43,421 bases of DNA from Sphaerosporella brunnea (lineage: Eukaryota; Ascomycota; Pezizomycetes; Pezizales; Pyronemataceae): positions 1 through 43,421 of the forward strand of contig VXIS01000370.1 of assembly GCA_008704415.1 (NCBI GenBank), in the 5' to 3' direction. Under the pieces are notes generated by a model. It worked only from the letters and a program-made list of their open reading frames with translations. It was not told where the DNA came from and did not search any database. Below are positions 12,320-22,584 of the stretch, piece after piece. How positions within the stretch are numbered: position 1 is the first letter of the stretch; every line of letters starts with the position of its first letter. The position numbers and the translations under genes were made by a program.

Positions 12320-13913
12320 ATGCCGATTCCTCTGTTCGGCGAGGTCTACGTCAATGGAATCGACGCCGTCCCATATCTTAAGGACTCATTGAAGTTCATT
12401 CCCTGGGTCTTCCTCATTGCCATCTTGAAGCTATATTTCAACGGAACACGTAACGACAATGAGCGGATCATGCATAGCAAGGTGGCTATTGTTACGGTTT
12501 GAGCGCCACTCGACTGCAGTGTCATTGAGAGAGAACTCACCAAAGCATTATTAGGGAGGTACATCGGGGATAGGAAGAGCAGTTGTCGAGGACCTCGCAG
12601 CACGCGGGACACAGTTGATTCTACTTGTCAAAGACACGACCGACATATTCACCGTCGACTACATCGATGACCTACGAGAGCGTCACGGCAACCATCTGAT
12701 ATATGCGGAGCAATGTGATTTGTCCGACCTACATAGCGTTCGACAATTTGCGACCAAATTCATCGACAACTCCCCACCACGCCGCCTGGACGCGGTCGTG
12801 TGCTGCGCGGGATTGATGGCTCCTCCTTACACGGCGCGCACATCTACCAAGGATGGCGTCGAAGCTCATCTCGGAATCAACTATCTCGCGCACTTTCACC
12901 TTTTAAATCTCCTCACCCCGCTCATGAAGGTGCAGCCCCCGGACCGCGACGTCAGAGTTCTCCTCGCAACGTGCACCTCGCATATTCTTGGAGAGCTGGA
13001 TCTCAACGACCTTCAGTTCCTCGCTAGAAAATACCCCAGCTCGACCCCATGGAGGTGCTATGGCGCCGCGAAAATGGCACTCATGATCTTTGGAATTGAG
13101 TTTCAGAGGAGATTGAACGGATACAAGCGTCCCGATGGAGAGCCCGGAAATGTCAAGGTCTTCAACGTTGATCCCGGACTTGCGCGGACGCCTGGTGCGC
13201 GCAGATGGCTATCACTCGGAAGTCTGTGGGGTCTGGCGCTGTACTTGATTATGTGGCCTGTGTGGTGGTTGATTCTCAAAAGTCCTGATTATGCTGCGCA
13301 GTCATTTTTGGCTGGTATTATGAGCAGAGACTTCGCTGGCGCTGATATTACTGGTGGACTGTTCTTGAAGGAATGCAAAAATCAGCCGTCAGTGCCTAAC
13401 TTTCGAGCACATATTCTAAGCCCGAGCTAATTTTCCTGCAGTTATCGTAAGGAAGAATTAACCGACCCTGGAGTTGGCAAGCAGCTTTGGGAAGCCACCG
13501 AGAAATTGATTGCAGGATTGGAGAAGGAGTCGGCCAAAAGGCGAGCAATCGAGAAGAAAAAGAACGGCGAGAAAGTGGAAGAAATCAACGAGCAGGAGCA
13601 GGACAAAGAGCTGAAAGAGAAGCTTAGAAAGAGGGCAATCGAGCAAGCGCGGAAGAAGAAGTTGCTGGATAACCTGATCAAGGAAGAGGAGGCGAAGAAA
13701 GGCAGTCTTGACTTGCCGCCCAGGGTGGTGCTCCCAAAAACTCCGGAACCGGAGGCTCCCAAACCACAGATGCCAGAAGTGCCCGATTCCCCGGCCAGGA
13801 ACACGAGAAGCCGAACCAAAACGCCTGCCCCTGCCTCGGTGGTAGGACTCTCGGAGAAGAGTGCATCGGAATCGCCAGCCAAAAATAGCCGGCGAAGGAC
13901 GAAGAAGACGTAA
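12320..13913 (+). CDS. Membrane-associated short-chain dehydrogenase/reductase with basic C-terminal tail
   Basis: Three exons (12320-12496, 12555-13387, 13442-13913) give 493 residues. Intron 1 falls inside the cofactor motif: splicing gives VAIVTGGTSGIGRA, the TGxxxGIG Rossmann signature. The catalytic tetrad region is recognisable: TCTSHI carries the expected Ser, and YGAAK is the YxxxK motif. A hydrophobic stretch near residues 30-45 (FIPWVFLIAILKLYF) and another near 300 (LYLIMWPVWWLIL) suggest membrane or lipid-droplet attachment. Intron 2 (GTCAGT donor, CTGCAG acceptor) joins the core to a tail of about 150 residues, very rich in Lys, Glu and Arg. The tail has a predicted coiled coil (EKESAKRRAIEKKK and neighbours) and a Pro/Ser/Arg end. 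The length exceeds typical SDRs (250-350), all from the tail. Substrate is unknown; yeast Env9 and retinol-dehydrogenase-like SDRs are distant candidates. Confidence 0.82.
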
Positions 13914-14202
13914 GAGCTGTTGCGGGGGATGACTTCGGAGTATTTCATTATTTATGACTGCATCGGTTGGCTGGCGTCTGGTATCGTAGGTACTTCTTGG
14001 ATCATGAAACGATAAAGGCTCTTCGTCGGGCTGAGATCATTCCTCTTGTCAATTCACAATTCATGTGATTTTCAAATTTCAACGGAGTGACAGCAAGTGA
14101 ACAAAAGCAGCTTAGTTCTGCACGTGACAACCAACTCAAGCTCCAACTTGCTTCAGTCCTCCAACCCACCAAACAACCAAACTTCATCATCGCATCATCG
14201 CC

Positions 14203-14850
14203 ATGGCACGTTTCTAGCTCTCCTGGTCTCCTAACAGGTGCGGTAAAGCTAACGACAGCATATCACAGTCTCTCCGCATTATCCCCGCTGATTCCCACTC
14301 GTCCACCGTCTCCTCCGTCGCGAACCGCAAAGGCGCGCCCTCTGCCAGCTCGGTGCCCGACGCTCTGCGGAACCATGGCTCGCACTCTGTTGCCACCGAT
14401 GTCAACAACCGACATCCTCTCGAAGCGAGACTGAAGGCGTGGGACCAGACGCAGATGGATTTGAAGATGGAGGGACTGCGTAGGCTGTATGGAGCTGCCG
14501 AGCCGATCAGGCGAGGAATGGAGATCAAGATGTGTGCGGTATGCTCTTTCTACCTTTCTACGACAGCCATGCGGCCACGGCGGGACTAATGTTGTGCGCG
14601 TGGTGTTTAGGACTACAAACCTATCCAGCTCGGCGGTCCCAGCAACCTGCACAAGGACATTCTTGAGAACCACGACTGCTCCATCGATTGGGAGGATATC
14701 TTCACCGGTTGGTTTCCCTCCCCTCCTGTGTTTCGCTTCCTCCGTACACCGATGCTGATGGTGCGGTTTGTTGTGACAGGAAACGACAACGTCTACGAGT
14801 TGCCAGACTTCCACACAGAGCTCGAGGCGAAGTGCAGGATGAACTGGTAG
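14203..14850 (+). CDS. ump1: Proteasome maturation factor Ump1 (POMP)
   Basis: Exons at 14269-14538, 14611-14707 and 14780-14850 are secure and encode the conserved Ump1 core: LEARLKAWDQTQMDLKMEGL, then the DYKPIQLGG block, then SIDWEDIFTG, ending LEAKCRMNW. Ump1 is an assembly chaperone of the 20S proteasome and is degraded as its first substrate. The start is less certain. The only suitable ATG (14203) is followed by a stop unless an intron follows at once. A GC-AG intron 14206-14268 (branch GCTAAC near 14249) gives M-SLRIIPADSHS, in phase and like other fungal Ump1 N-termini. A GT donor at 14208 would put the downstream frame out of phase. With this model the protein has 146 residues. Confidence 0.88.
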
Positions 14851-15396
14851 TCACTATCTGCGTTGGTTGGATGGGTTGGATGGCGAAAATGCGTAGCGGG
14901 TGCTTCTTTTCGGGTTGTGGAATTGTTGGCCCTTTCCTACTAGACGCATGAGGCATGTAGTGTAGTTCGTGTTAATGCTTCACGATTGATCTGTGCCTAC
15001 ACAGCCACCAACAATACTGACCTTAACCCGGCGGCAAGTGGGGCTGAATGTGTCATGACTGAGCGCAGATCAGAGCAAGCAGCTCCGCCTGCGCCGTAGC
15101 GATCGAATGGTTTCGATTTGTTTCGAACGAGCCAATGAGGTAGGTACCTGGGTAGTACTCGTGACTCACGATTCTGCTTGACTCTTCTATGAGTGATTGA
15201 TCACACACATGCCAGAGACATCCGCCCCACCCTGCACCATTCTGATTTAAAGACCGTGGGAAGGGCTGCCTTCTATACGACTTCAGGCCCATCGGCTGCG
15301 TATAGACATCGCCTTCCTTTACATATTCGGATTACAATCACCGATATGATGTAGCGAATCGCCTGCCCCCAGCAAAAACAGCGATTATACCACTTC
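14851..15396. other. Intergenic region
   Basis: No coding signal or repeat of note. It should contain the ump1 3' end and the promoter of the small downstream gene. Confidence 0.5.
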
Positions 15397-15822
15397 ATGA
15401 TGATGGAGTCTCTCGTCACAGGAAGGCACTCGGCTCGCGCCGCCAAACAAGCTTTCTCCCCAGCTGCAGTAGACGAATCAACAGCAGCACCCACCACCAC
15501 CACCGCCTCGCCGAGAATCCTTGCCACCCCCCCACCAATCGTGCGCACCCGCCTGCTGTCGGCAACTGAATACTTCACGCCGGCCTTCTACGACACGCTG
15601 GCGCTGTTCCTGCACAAGCACGGCGTCCGGTACACCAACATCTCCCTTCTGGGCCGGGGCACTTCGCCGGACGAAGCGCAGAGGTGTCCGGCCGTGGTCG
15701 TCAAGGTCCTCGGCGACGCCGAGGTGGTCGAGCACGTCCGGCTCTTGTTTGTGGCTGACGAAGCGCTGGTGCGCATGGTTCCCAAGGAAGTGAAGGTGGT
15801 CGAGTTTCTGGGTATTGTTTGA
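15397..15822 (+). CDS. Uncharacterised 141-residue protein
   Basis: A single intronless frame of 141 residues beginning with three Met codons. I do not recognise the family with confidence. Residues about 25-50 are Ala/Thr/Pro-rich and probably disordered. Residues 55-141 look folded: YFTPAFYDTLALFLHKHGV, then LLGRGTSPDEAQRCPAVVV and alternating hydrophobic strands (VVVKVLGDAEVV, VRLLFVADEALVRMV). The composition differs from the random antisense frames nearby. It may be a small accessory protein or the conserved N-terminal part of a larger family with a lost C-terminus. It is convergent with mph1, leaving 285 bp between stops. Confidence 0.5.
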   Translation: MMMESLVTGRHSARAAKQAFSPAAVDESTAAPTTTTASPRILATPPPIVRTRLLSATEYFTPAFYDTLALFLHKHGVRYTNISLLGRGTSPDEAQRCPAVVVKVLGDAEVVEHVRLLFVADEALVRMVPKEVKVVEFLGIV

Positions 15823-16107
15823 TCGCTGCGCTGCAATCGCTGCTGGTCCGGATTGGCCATGGAGTTTGGTGTTTAGAGTTCCTGTTTCGAAGTCATTTAT
15901 ACATACAAGTACTACTGAAAATAGAAGGGTTTTTGTGTATGAATGGCTCCCGCACATGCGTTAGAGTACCTGTGCGTATCAGACCAACAGGAAGTATACA
16001 ACCACGGTACCATCTGTGGAAACGACTCAAAATGCCCCCATCCATACCTCCAAATTACAAGTACAAAAAGGTATAAGATGACAGCATCCACCGACAAGAA
16101 ATCCATA

Positions 16108-19100
16108 TCATCGGGCACGTTTCCCACTGCCTGCCCATCGAAAGCTCTGCAAAACTTCATTTGCGTCCGGGAGGTCTTCCGAATCGTCCAGAAAATCATT
16201 ATCAGACCCAACTTTTTGCCGCTTTGCGCCCGAAATTGAGTGCTTTGGCCGAGTGAGTACCTCATCGCCATCCCCGCTTTCATCATTAGAAGTGGACACG
16301 GCTCGTTTCATGAGTTTCCTTCTCGTGGTGGTTACAGGACGCTTTACCTTCGCCGATTTGGCAGATGATACATGAGTAATCACCACATCACCATCTTCAC
16401 TCTCTAGGTTTTTAGGCTCTCTAAATCCGCTAGTCTGCTTACGCGCCGAAGTTTTAGACGCCGCTGGCCGAACCGGCTTGAACGCCGTAGTCTTCTTAGG
16501 AGTCCGCAACAACTCTTGATCCAAGTTTTCCTTGAGAGACTCCAACTGAGCTTTATCGAGTTTGTGCATGCGCTTCGCCATCGCGACATATCGTTTCGTA
16601 TATGCACCATGCCGCACGAGATTTGTCCGAGTCAGGGCTCTTTGTCGTTCCGGGAACTTGTCCAGAAAAGGCCCACCAACCAAAACGGAGCCCTCGGTGG
16701 AGAAATCCTGGACATAGTTCTTGTACAGTAGGCCCTCTTCTTCTTCCGTGAGGAGCCCCGCTGAATCGTTAAGAACTGGTGCCTCAGATTCTAGCCCGAG
16801 GTCAATCACATCTTGATTCTCCTCGGATTCGCTCCCAGATGAATCCGTTGAGAGAACGGCTTCTTTTCCGATACGTGACGCTTTGGTGAATCCTGCTCTT
16901 ACGCCTTCGGGCATAAAAAACTTCTTCGCGGGTGCTTTCTTCTTGGCTACAGCTCTTCTCTTTGTCGGCTCGGGCTGCGTATTTTCAATTGGAATGTCGA
17001 TATGCCTCTTGTCAGGTTGCGGATCGACGTCCTTTGGGAGTATTCGTGGCGAGAGGTTATGCGGAAATGTGAAGTCATTCCCAGATGCTATCTTCCTCTG
17101 CATCACAGCGTAATTGTCCAAAGCCCGTTTATAGCTGTCTTGCTCTTTTCCTTCACTGAGGAGGATCAGGACACTCCCCACTCGTTTGCGTCCTGTTCGT
17201 CCCATACGTTGAAGCTGGGAAACAGTTAGTACGAAACCTGATGAAGGAATTTCATCTTACAAGTCGTATTGGAGAGGCCGAAGTATCGTAACACACGATC
17301 AAGTCAACCTCCCCAATGTCCAATCCTTCTTCCCCGATACTGGTCGAGACGATGGTATTGTATGTTCCGTCGGAGAATTTACTGATGATCTGCCAAGCTG
17401 TTAGCATAACGCCCACGATTCCATTTGAACAATGACATGCCTCTAACTGTTGCTTTTGAGACATTCCAGAGGAGCCCTTTGCATTGGCTTGTCCAACGAA
17501 GATGTGTGGACGAATCATAGGTTCATGCCGTGCAAGAAGCCGTGCCACTTCCTCAGCGCTTTCCCTGAAACTTGTGAATACCATGATCCTGGTAGATCTC
17601 TTGGTATCCTCATCTTCTGCTTCAGCAAAGTGTCTCAAGATGGCATTGACCATGTAATCCACTTTAGGATGCCCCGAAAAGTTGGGATCGGACACGATGG
17701 CGGCAGCGCGATCCACCAGCTCGGTAAAGGCTGGTTCCTTGCGGATAGAATTGACTGCCGACTTATTAACCTCTTCATCAGTTTGATCCTCGCGTGCATT
17801 GACCAAGCGATCGTAGAAGAGCCGAACGCCATGCGTGTTCAAGAGTACCAGTGCGTGAGCCAGACTGGCCAGATTTTTAAATATCTTGATTAGGCTGTAG
17901 TAATGTCCCGTGTTCAGGTTCTTAGCCTGCGAAGAAAACATCCACTCTTTCATTGCCGATATCACCGCGAATGGCGTCAACAGTTCTGCTCGGGTCTGGT
18001 AGAAGGCTTTTGCCTGGTTGAGTTTCTTCAAGCCTGGTTCCAGGCATTTGCAGTACAGATCCCTCAGTTCGAGCATATTGTCCGACGGAGGGAAGGTCTT
18101 AACTTCAACATGCCTCTTTTTGATGTACTGCCGGATATCTATGGACTCGTCGGTCCTGATTTCCACCCTGGCAATGCCCAACGCATCAATCACACCCTGT
18201 ACGGACTCCACAGTGGATCCGGGCGTCGCAGTAAGCGCAAGAACACGGAAGCTGTTGTTCACTCGTCGTATCAGCTTTACAACTTCTCCGTACGCGTAGG
18301 CTCCAGTTGTGCGGTGTGCTTCATCGACCACTAAACAAACAATTCTCCTTGCATCGCACAGTCCGTTCTTGATATCATTCTGTATTGTCTGCGGCGTGGT
18401 GAAGAAGACTCTGCGTTCCTCCCAGTACTCTTGCCTCAAAGCTTTTGCAACTCCACCAGTCATGGTTGCTGTTTTGCTCCGCGGAATACCAGCAATGTTA
18501 AAGCAAGCCTCAATTTGTTGGTGCACAAGCGGTTTGGTTGGAGCGAGAAAAGCGATTTGTCCCTCCGGCGCCCACCGGAACCAATTGAGCATGACGGTGG
18601 CCGCGATGAATGTTTTTCCCAGACCTGGATGGATGTTTTCAGCTGGACCCTCTCCAACAGGTGTCGAGTAAACCCACCAGTAGGGAGAGCACAGAGGACA
18701 TTGGAAAGAAGGGCCCGACGCACGATGTTATACTGATAATCGCGGTACGAGACATTGATCGGGTATACCCAAGTACTTATGGCTGCGTGATCGAGCTTGT
18801 GGTGAGTAGGTGGCTCTTGATTGCTCACCAGTGGCCAATTTCGCCGCGGCGTCAGAGATTGAGACGGCTCGTCGTCAGCGGCGCCGCCGCCGAAGAGTCT
18901 AGTTTGACGTAGGTTCCCTTGTGGAGGAGCAGGCAGCTGAGAAACTGAAGCGAAATCGACATCGACGTCGTTCAATTCATCATCGGACAGCAATAGATCA
19001 TTATCGTCTGCGTTATTCTGGTCGTTTGGCACTGATCGTTTCGCGCCGGAAGAGAGTTGTTGTTCGGCTTGGGTTACAATGGCAATGAACTCTGCATCGT

Positions 19101-19134
19101 CGATGTCGATACCGAAATGTTCGTCGTAGTCCAT
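16108..19134 (-). CDS. mph1: ATP-dependent DNA helicase Mph1 (FANCM-type)
   Basis: Four exons (19134-18678, 18624-17441, 17389-17261, 17214-16108) give 958 residues. Mph1/FANCM is a 3'-5' helicase that unwinds D-loops and remodels stalled forks. Visible SF2 motifs are PTGLGKTF (motif I, restored by intron 1), VVDEAHR (motif II), LTATPGS (III), STSIGEEGLDIGEVDLIVCY (V) and LQRMGRTGRKR (VI, joined by intron 3). The FANCM insert lies between the two RecA lobes. The N-terminus is acidic and unstructured; the C-terminal 350 residues are charged, with several Lys-rich stretches. Intron 2 (17390-17440, 51 nt) appears to be of the GC-AG class (GAG then GCATGT, GCTAAC branch, GGCAG acceptor). Removing it restores QLEIISKF. 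Since 51 is a multiple of three without a stop, retention would insert 17 residues. MCB-like sites lie upstream. Confidence 0.95.
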
Positions 19135-19201
19135 GGCAAGAGGGATGCACTTGGAGTTTGCTGGGGGTTAGGATTGATATGGTGGCGAAGCACCCAATGG
19201 C

Positions 19202-19233
19202 GCACGCGACGTAATACGCGACGAAACGCGTGA
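19202..19233 (-). promoter_or_regulatory. Cluster of MluI cell-cycle box-like sites upstream of mph1
   Basis: About 92 bp upstream of the mph1 ATG there is a perfect ACGCGT (19226-19231). It is followed by GA on the plus strand, so it fits the MBF consensus ACGCGTNA. Two ACGCGA variants lie within 25 bp (19204, 19216). MBF sites in yeasts drive G1/S expression of replication and repair genes, which suits Mph1. Function here is inferred. Confidence 0.4.
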
Positions 19234-19417
19234 GTGGTTTTCTTACTAAGTACTTACCTAAGTACTAGTAGGTGGCTGGGAAATCACGTGCGCGCATAGC
19301 CGATGTTGATGTCCACTACCCAGTCTATCACAAACCCTCCGATGCAGAGAGCACAAGAAAAAAAGATCCCACAAACGCCTCATTATGCACATGATCCCGA
19401 ACATCAAAATTATATCA

Positions 19418-20677
19418 TCACAGGCCGAAGTTGAGGCGTCTGGCGACCTTCTTCCCGCGGTCCAAATCGCCACCATCGAGTCTTTCGTCGTGTCCAACTC
19501 GTCGCCTTAGATCCTGGCCTACTTTTTCCTGTTCCTCCTTACCCTTTTTCCCCGGCAAATCCTGCGGCTTGGTTGGGATGGGTTCTTCGCGGAACCAATC
19601 GCTCTCAAGCGCTTCTCTGGCGCCCACTCTCTTTCGAGGGTCAAGCCTCAACATTCCGTGCAGCAGCTGAGCACCGTTTATAGACATTGAGGGGAATTGC
19701 CGTCTGATGTTGTTGAGGTCCACCTCCGGAAGCTGGTTATCGGGGTTGGGGATGCAATAACCTGGTAACGTCGTGACACCTGGCCAGTTCAACTCTGTTG
19801 GCGTGCCCAGTGCGTTTGCGATCACTTCAAGTTGCTGCATATCGGTGCTTGCCGCGAGCCAGGGCACACGCAGAACCAGCTCCGCAAATACAACTCCAAG
19901 GGAGTAGACATCGATGGCAGGACCGTAGGACTTGGCGCCAAAGAGGAGCTCGGGGGGGCGATACCAGCGGGTCACTACCTGGCTCGTCATGTTCTCGTTG
20001 CCTGGGTCCGCGAACGACCGCGCAAGACCGAAATCGGCAATCTTGAGGACGCCAGACATCGTGTACAGCAAGTTGTTGGGTTTGATATCCTGTGTTCGAG
20101 TGTAAGAATAAAGATAGGCAATCAAGAGCGAAATCGGAAGTGTTGTACTCGGTGCAGCACGAAGTTGCGGTGGCACCACCACAGCCCGCGCAAACTCATG
20201 GCCATCCAGCTCTTAATGTCGCCCGTCCCGTAAACGATCGACTTATCCTTGATGATTCCCTCGAGATCGCCGGCAAGAAACTCCAGCACGGCGTGTATGT
20301 TGTGGCTCTTGCCGACAAACACGTCGAGCAGATTGACGATGTTGTCGTGGCGAAGTTCTTGGAGGTGCTTGATTTCGCGCAACGAATCCATAGTGATTCC
20401 TTCCGACGCGGACGAGATCTTGATCTTCTTAATAGCCACAGGTTGTCCTGTCCCCTTAACATGCGCCCTATACACGATAGCATATGTTCCCTCGCCAATT
20501 TTGTCATCTGGTTCGTGTCCGTGTCAGCGCATGGAGACTCCCTACACGCAGAAGTGGGCGCCTTGATCTACCTTTCACGTATTTATCGCGTATCTCTTGG
20601 TTGATATCTGCAACCTCTCCTCCAGCAGGAACGAGAACAGAAGAGACAGTAGGAGTGCTGCCATTGGGAGTCGGCAT
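19418..20677 (-). CDS. kin28: TFIIH-associated cyclin-dependent kinase Kin28/CDK7
   Basis: Three exons (20677-20572, 20507-20149, 20089-19418) give 378 residues. Kin28/CDK7 phosphorylates Ser5 of the RNA polymerase II CTD as part of the TFIIK module, with cyclin H (Ccl1) and Tfb3. Motifs in order: IGEGTYAIVYRA (glycine loop, completed by intron 1), VAIKKIK (ATP Lys), a helix with SLREIKHLQEL, HRDIKPNN (catalytic loop, joined by intron 2), IADFGLARSF, and a T-loop MTSQVVTRWYRPPELLFGAK with the expected phospho-Thr. The T-loop reads PPELL where most CDKs have APELL. The C-terminal tail is basic and Lys/Arg-rich. The start ATG is the first in frame and gives a 40-residue N-terminal extension before the kinase domain. 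The gene is not adjacent to tfb4, though both are TFIIH subunits. Confidence 0.94.
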
Positions 20678-21554
20678 AGTCGAGGTGCTTTGAGGCAGCG
20701 ACCGTTGTTTGAATTGAGGAGCTCCCTGGAGCGCGTCGATTAGTCACTACAACAGATGAGTGACAATTTCATGATTCCGCAATTATACTTCTTTGTGCTT
20801 GGCAACGACGCAAATCATAGTGATCGAAATACCATGTGGCGAAAACCAATAACCAAGTCGTTTAGGTTGACAACAGGCGAGTAATCAAACAAACATGACT
20901 CCAGTTGGCCTTGCAATTGATTCTTCTTGACCTCGATGGCGGATTAGCTATAGTCGGGGCAATTAGGCGGTGAGTCGATAATCTTTTCCTAAACGCACTG
21001 GCGAGGGACAAGCTTCAAGTGCTCAGGGCTCTACGCATAACTTTTGGCTTTTGAACTGTGGCGTCTGGTTCAATGGAGAACCCGGATGTCGATGCTTTGT
21101 CATGGGTTTCGCAGAGGGACTCAGATCTACTTTGAACGCTCTCATGGTGGAGTGAAATAGCGCACTCTTCAATAACGGTGCTGTGCGGCACTTCCTTGGC
21201 AAAACACTACCTTTATCCGGCGGTTTCTAAGGATTAATTGAGGTCCAGCTATCAAGCTTTACCTTTTTGGGCCTCCCTTACTATTTGGAAAAAAGTTACA
21301 GGAATAAGATCTGTTGGACAAAGTTCCGATAGTCTCTTTCCCCAAGATGCTGCTCGGAAAAATGCATTTGCCCTACTGTATTAGTCTCCATGAGGAAGTA
21401 AGTGCATATATCCCTTTGTCTGTAAAAGTCGAAGTTGAATTTTCTGGCCAATTGGTGGTGTGAAAAAGACCCCCTCGCCCATAACCCAATGATGGACCCG
21501 CGGTGTCTGAGGACAGAGTAATAGTCCTTGTAAGCTCTTGATGAGAATTGTAGG
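20678..21554. other. Intergenic region upstream of kin28
   Basis: No convincing coding signal or repeat was found. The kin28 promoter must lie at its left end. Confidence 0.5.
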
Positions 21555-21703
21555 CTAAATACTAAGCACGCGATTGAGAGTGAATGTGAGGAGCATCAAC
21601 AAGCCTCCAATGCCAAATGGCCATGGACTGCTATGCCCCAGACCACCTCTAATCCACGGCTCATCCTCGCCGTAAACTTCCGGTCTATCTGGAACTTCGC
21701 CCT
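21555..21703 (-). CDS. Coding-like terminal exon of an unidentified membrane protein
   Basis: An open frame of 48 codons plus a stop begins just after a good acceptor (TCTCATTTTGCAG). It starts with an acidic, soluble-looking segment (GEVPDRPEVYGEDEPW), followed by GGLGHSSPWPFGIGGLL and a single hydrophobic segment before the stop. This order suggests the C-terminus of a small membrane protein. No upstream exon joins it in phase with certainty: a GTGAGT donor at about 21772 is in the wrong phase for this acceptor. I cannot name it. Confidence 0.3.
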
Positions 21704-21970
21704 CTGCAAAATGAGACAAAACCCCACCGGGAAAAAAAAGCTTAAGCACAGAACATCACTCACATCCTTAGGGGTCGATTATTATAAATTAAGCTCATGA
21801 CAAACATTACTATACAGTACGTTTCATTTATTTTAGAACGCAATACCGAGCCAATCTTTAAAACTGCAGTGAAAAACAAAGTTTGCGCCAACACCGAGTG
21901 ATGCCCCGTTATTCAGGTTTTTGTTTTTAGGGGTTTTCAACGTCAGGTTGGCAGCGAGGTTCGTGACAGC

Positions 21971-22253
21971 TTACAACTCATCTTCAAGTTCAAAATCCAT
22001 AAGCTGTTCCTCGATGTCTAATAATTCCGTCTCTTCAATCTTATCCCAACTGCGTGGTTCCCTGAAGGAACGCTCCAGGATACGCCCATTAATGTGGATA
22101 GGATAGCCTGCCAGCGCGCTGCGCAGTGAGACGATTTTTGTTTTTGTTGAGGTTTCTAGCAGAAGGACGCTCTGAAGGCACAGAGTTGGAGAGGGTGTGT
22201 GGGAGAAAGCATTTCCATGTTCAGCGGAGAAGAGGGGGGGCTCTATACACCAT
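21971..22253 (-). CDS. Unidentified small protein, probably two exons
   Basis: An open frame with no internal ATG start reads on the minus strand down to a TAA at 21971. Its content looks like real protein (YPIHINGRILERSF, then SWDKIEETELLDIEEQLMDF). A pyrimidine-rich acceptor at 22172-22174 and an ATG immediately followed by GTGTAT at 22253 allow a two-exon model: a single Met codon, a 79-nt intron (22172-22250), then M-SVLLLETSTKTKIV and onward, 67 residues. Alternatively the last codons may contain a donor (GTAAGC at the stop) leading to further exons. The family is unknown; it could also be a decayed gene. Confidence 0.35.
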
Positions 22254-22584
22254 GGCTGGTGTCTACTATCTCACTTTCAAGAAACGTAGGTAATCGAACC
22301 GTGATAATCAACCCAGTAAGAGCGAGCCAGAAGAGTTGAAGAAACCCAATGCCACAGCGACGCCGCCGCCTCCAGTCTACAGCTGCTTACTTAAGTATCT
22401 ATAGGTACCGAGCTATGGACCTGATGAGCCGGTTACACAGGCTAACTAGATCTCAGCCGTGGTGACCCCTAGAGTCATGTGATCTGCCCCACTTTCAGCT
22501 AGCTCTTGCTTGCCGCAGATCTATCCAACTCGCACGCACAATCAATACCGCACAACGACGACAACAACATTGCGGCGATACATC
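22254..22584. other. Intergenic region, promoter side of get5
   Basis: A 331-bp interval between the unidentified minus-strand gene and get5. No coding signal is seen; it should hold divergent promoters if both genes are real. Confidence 0.45.
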
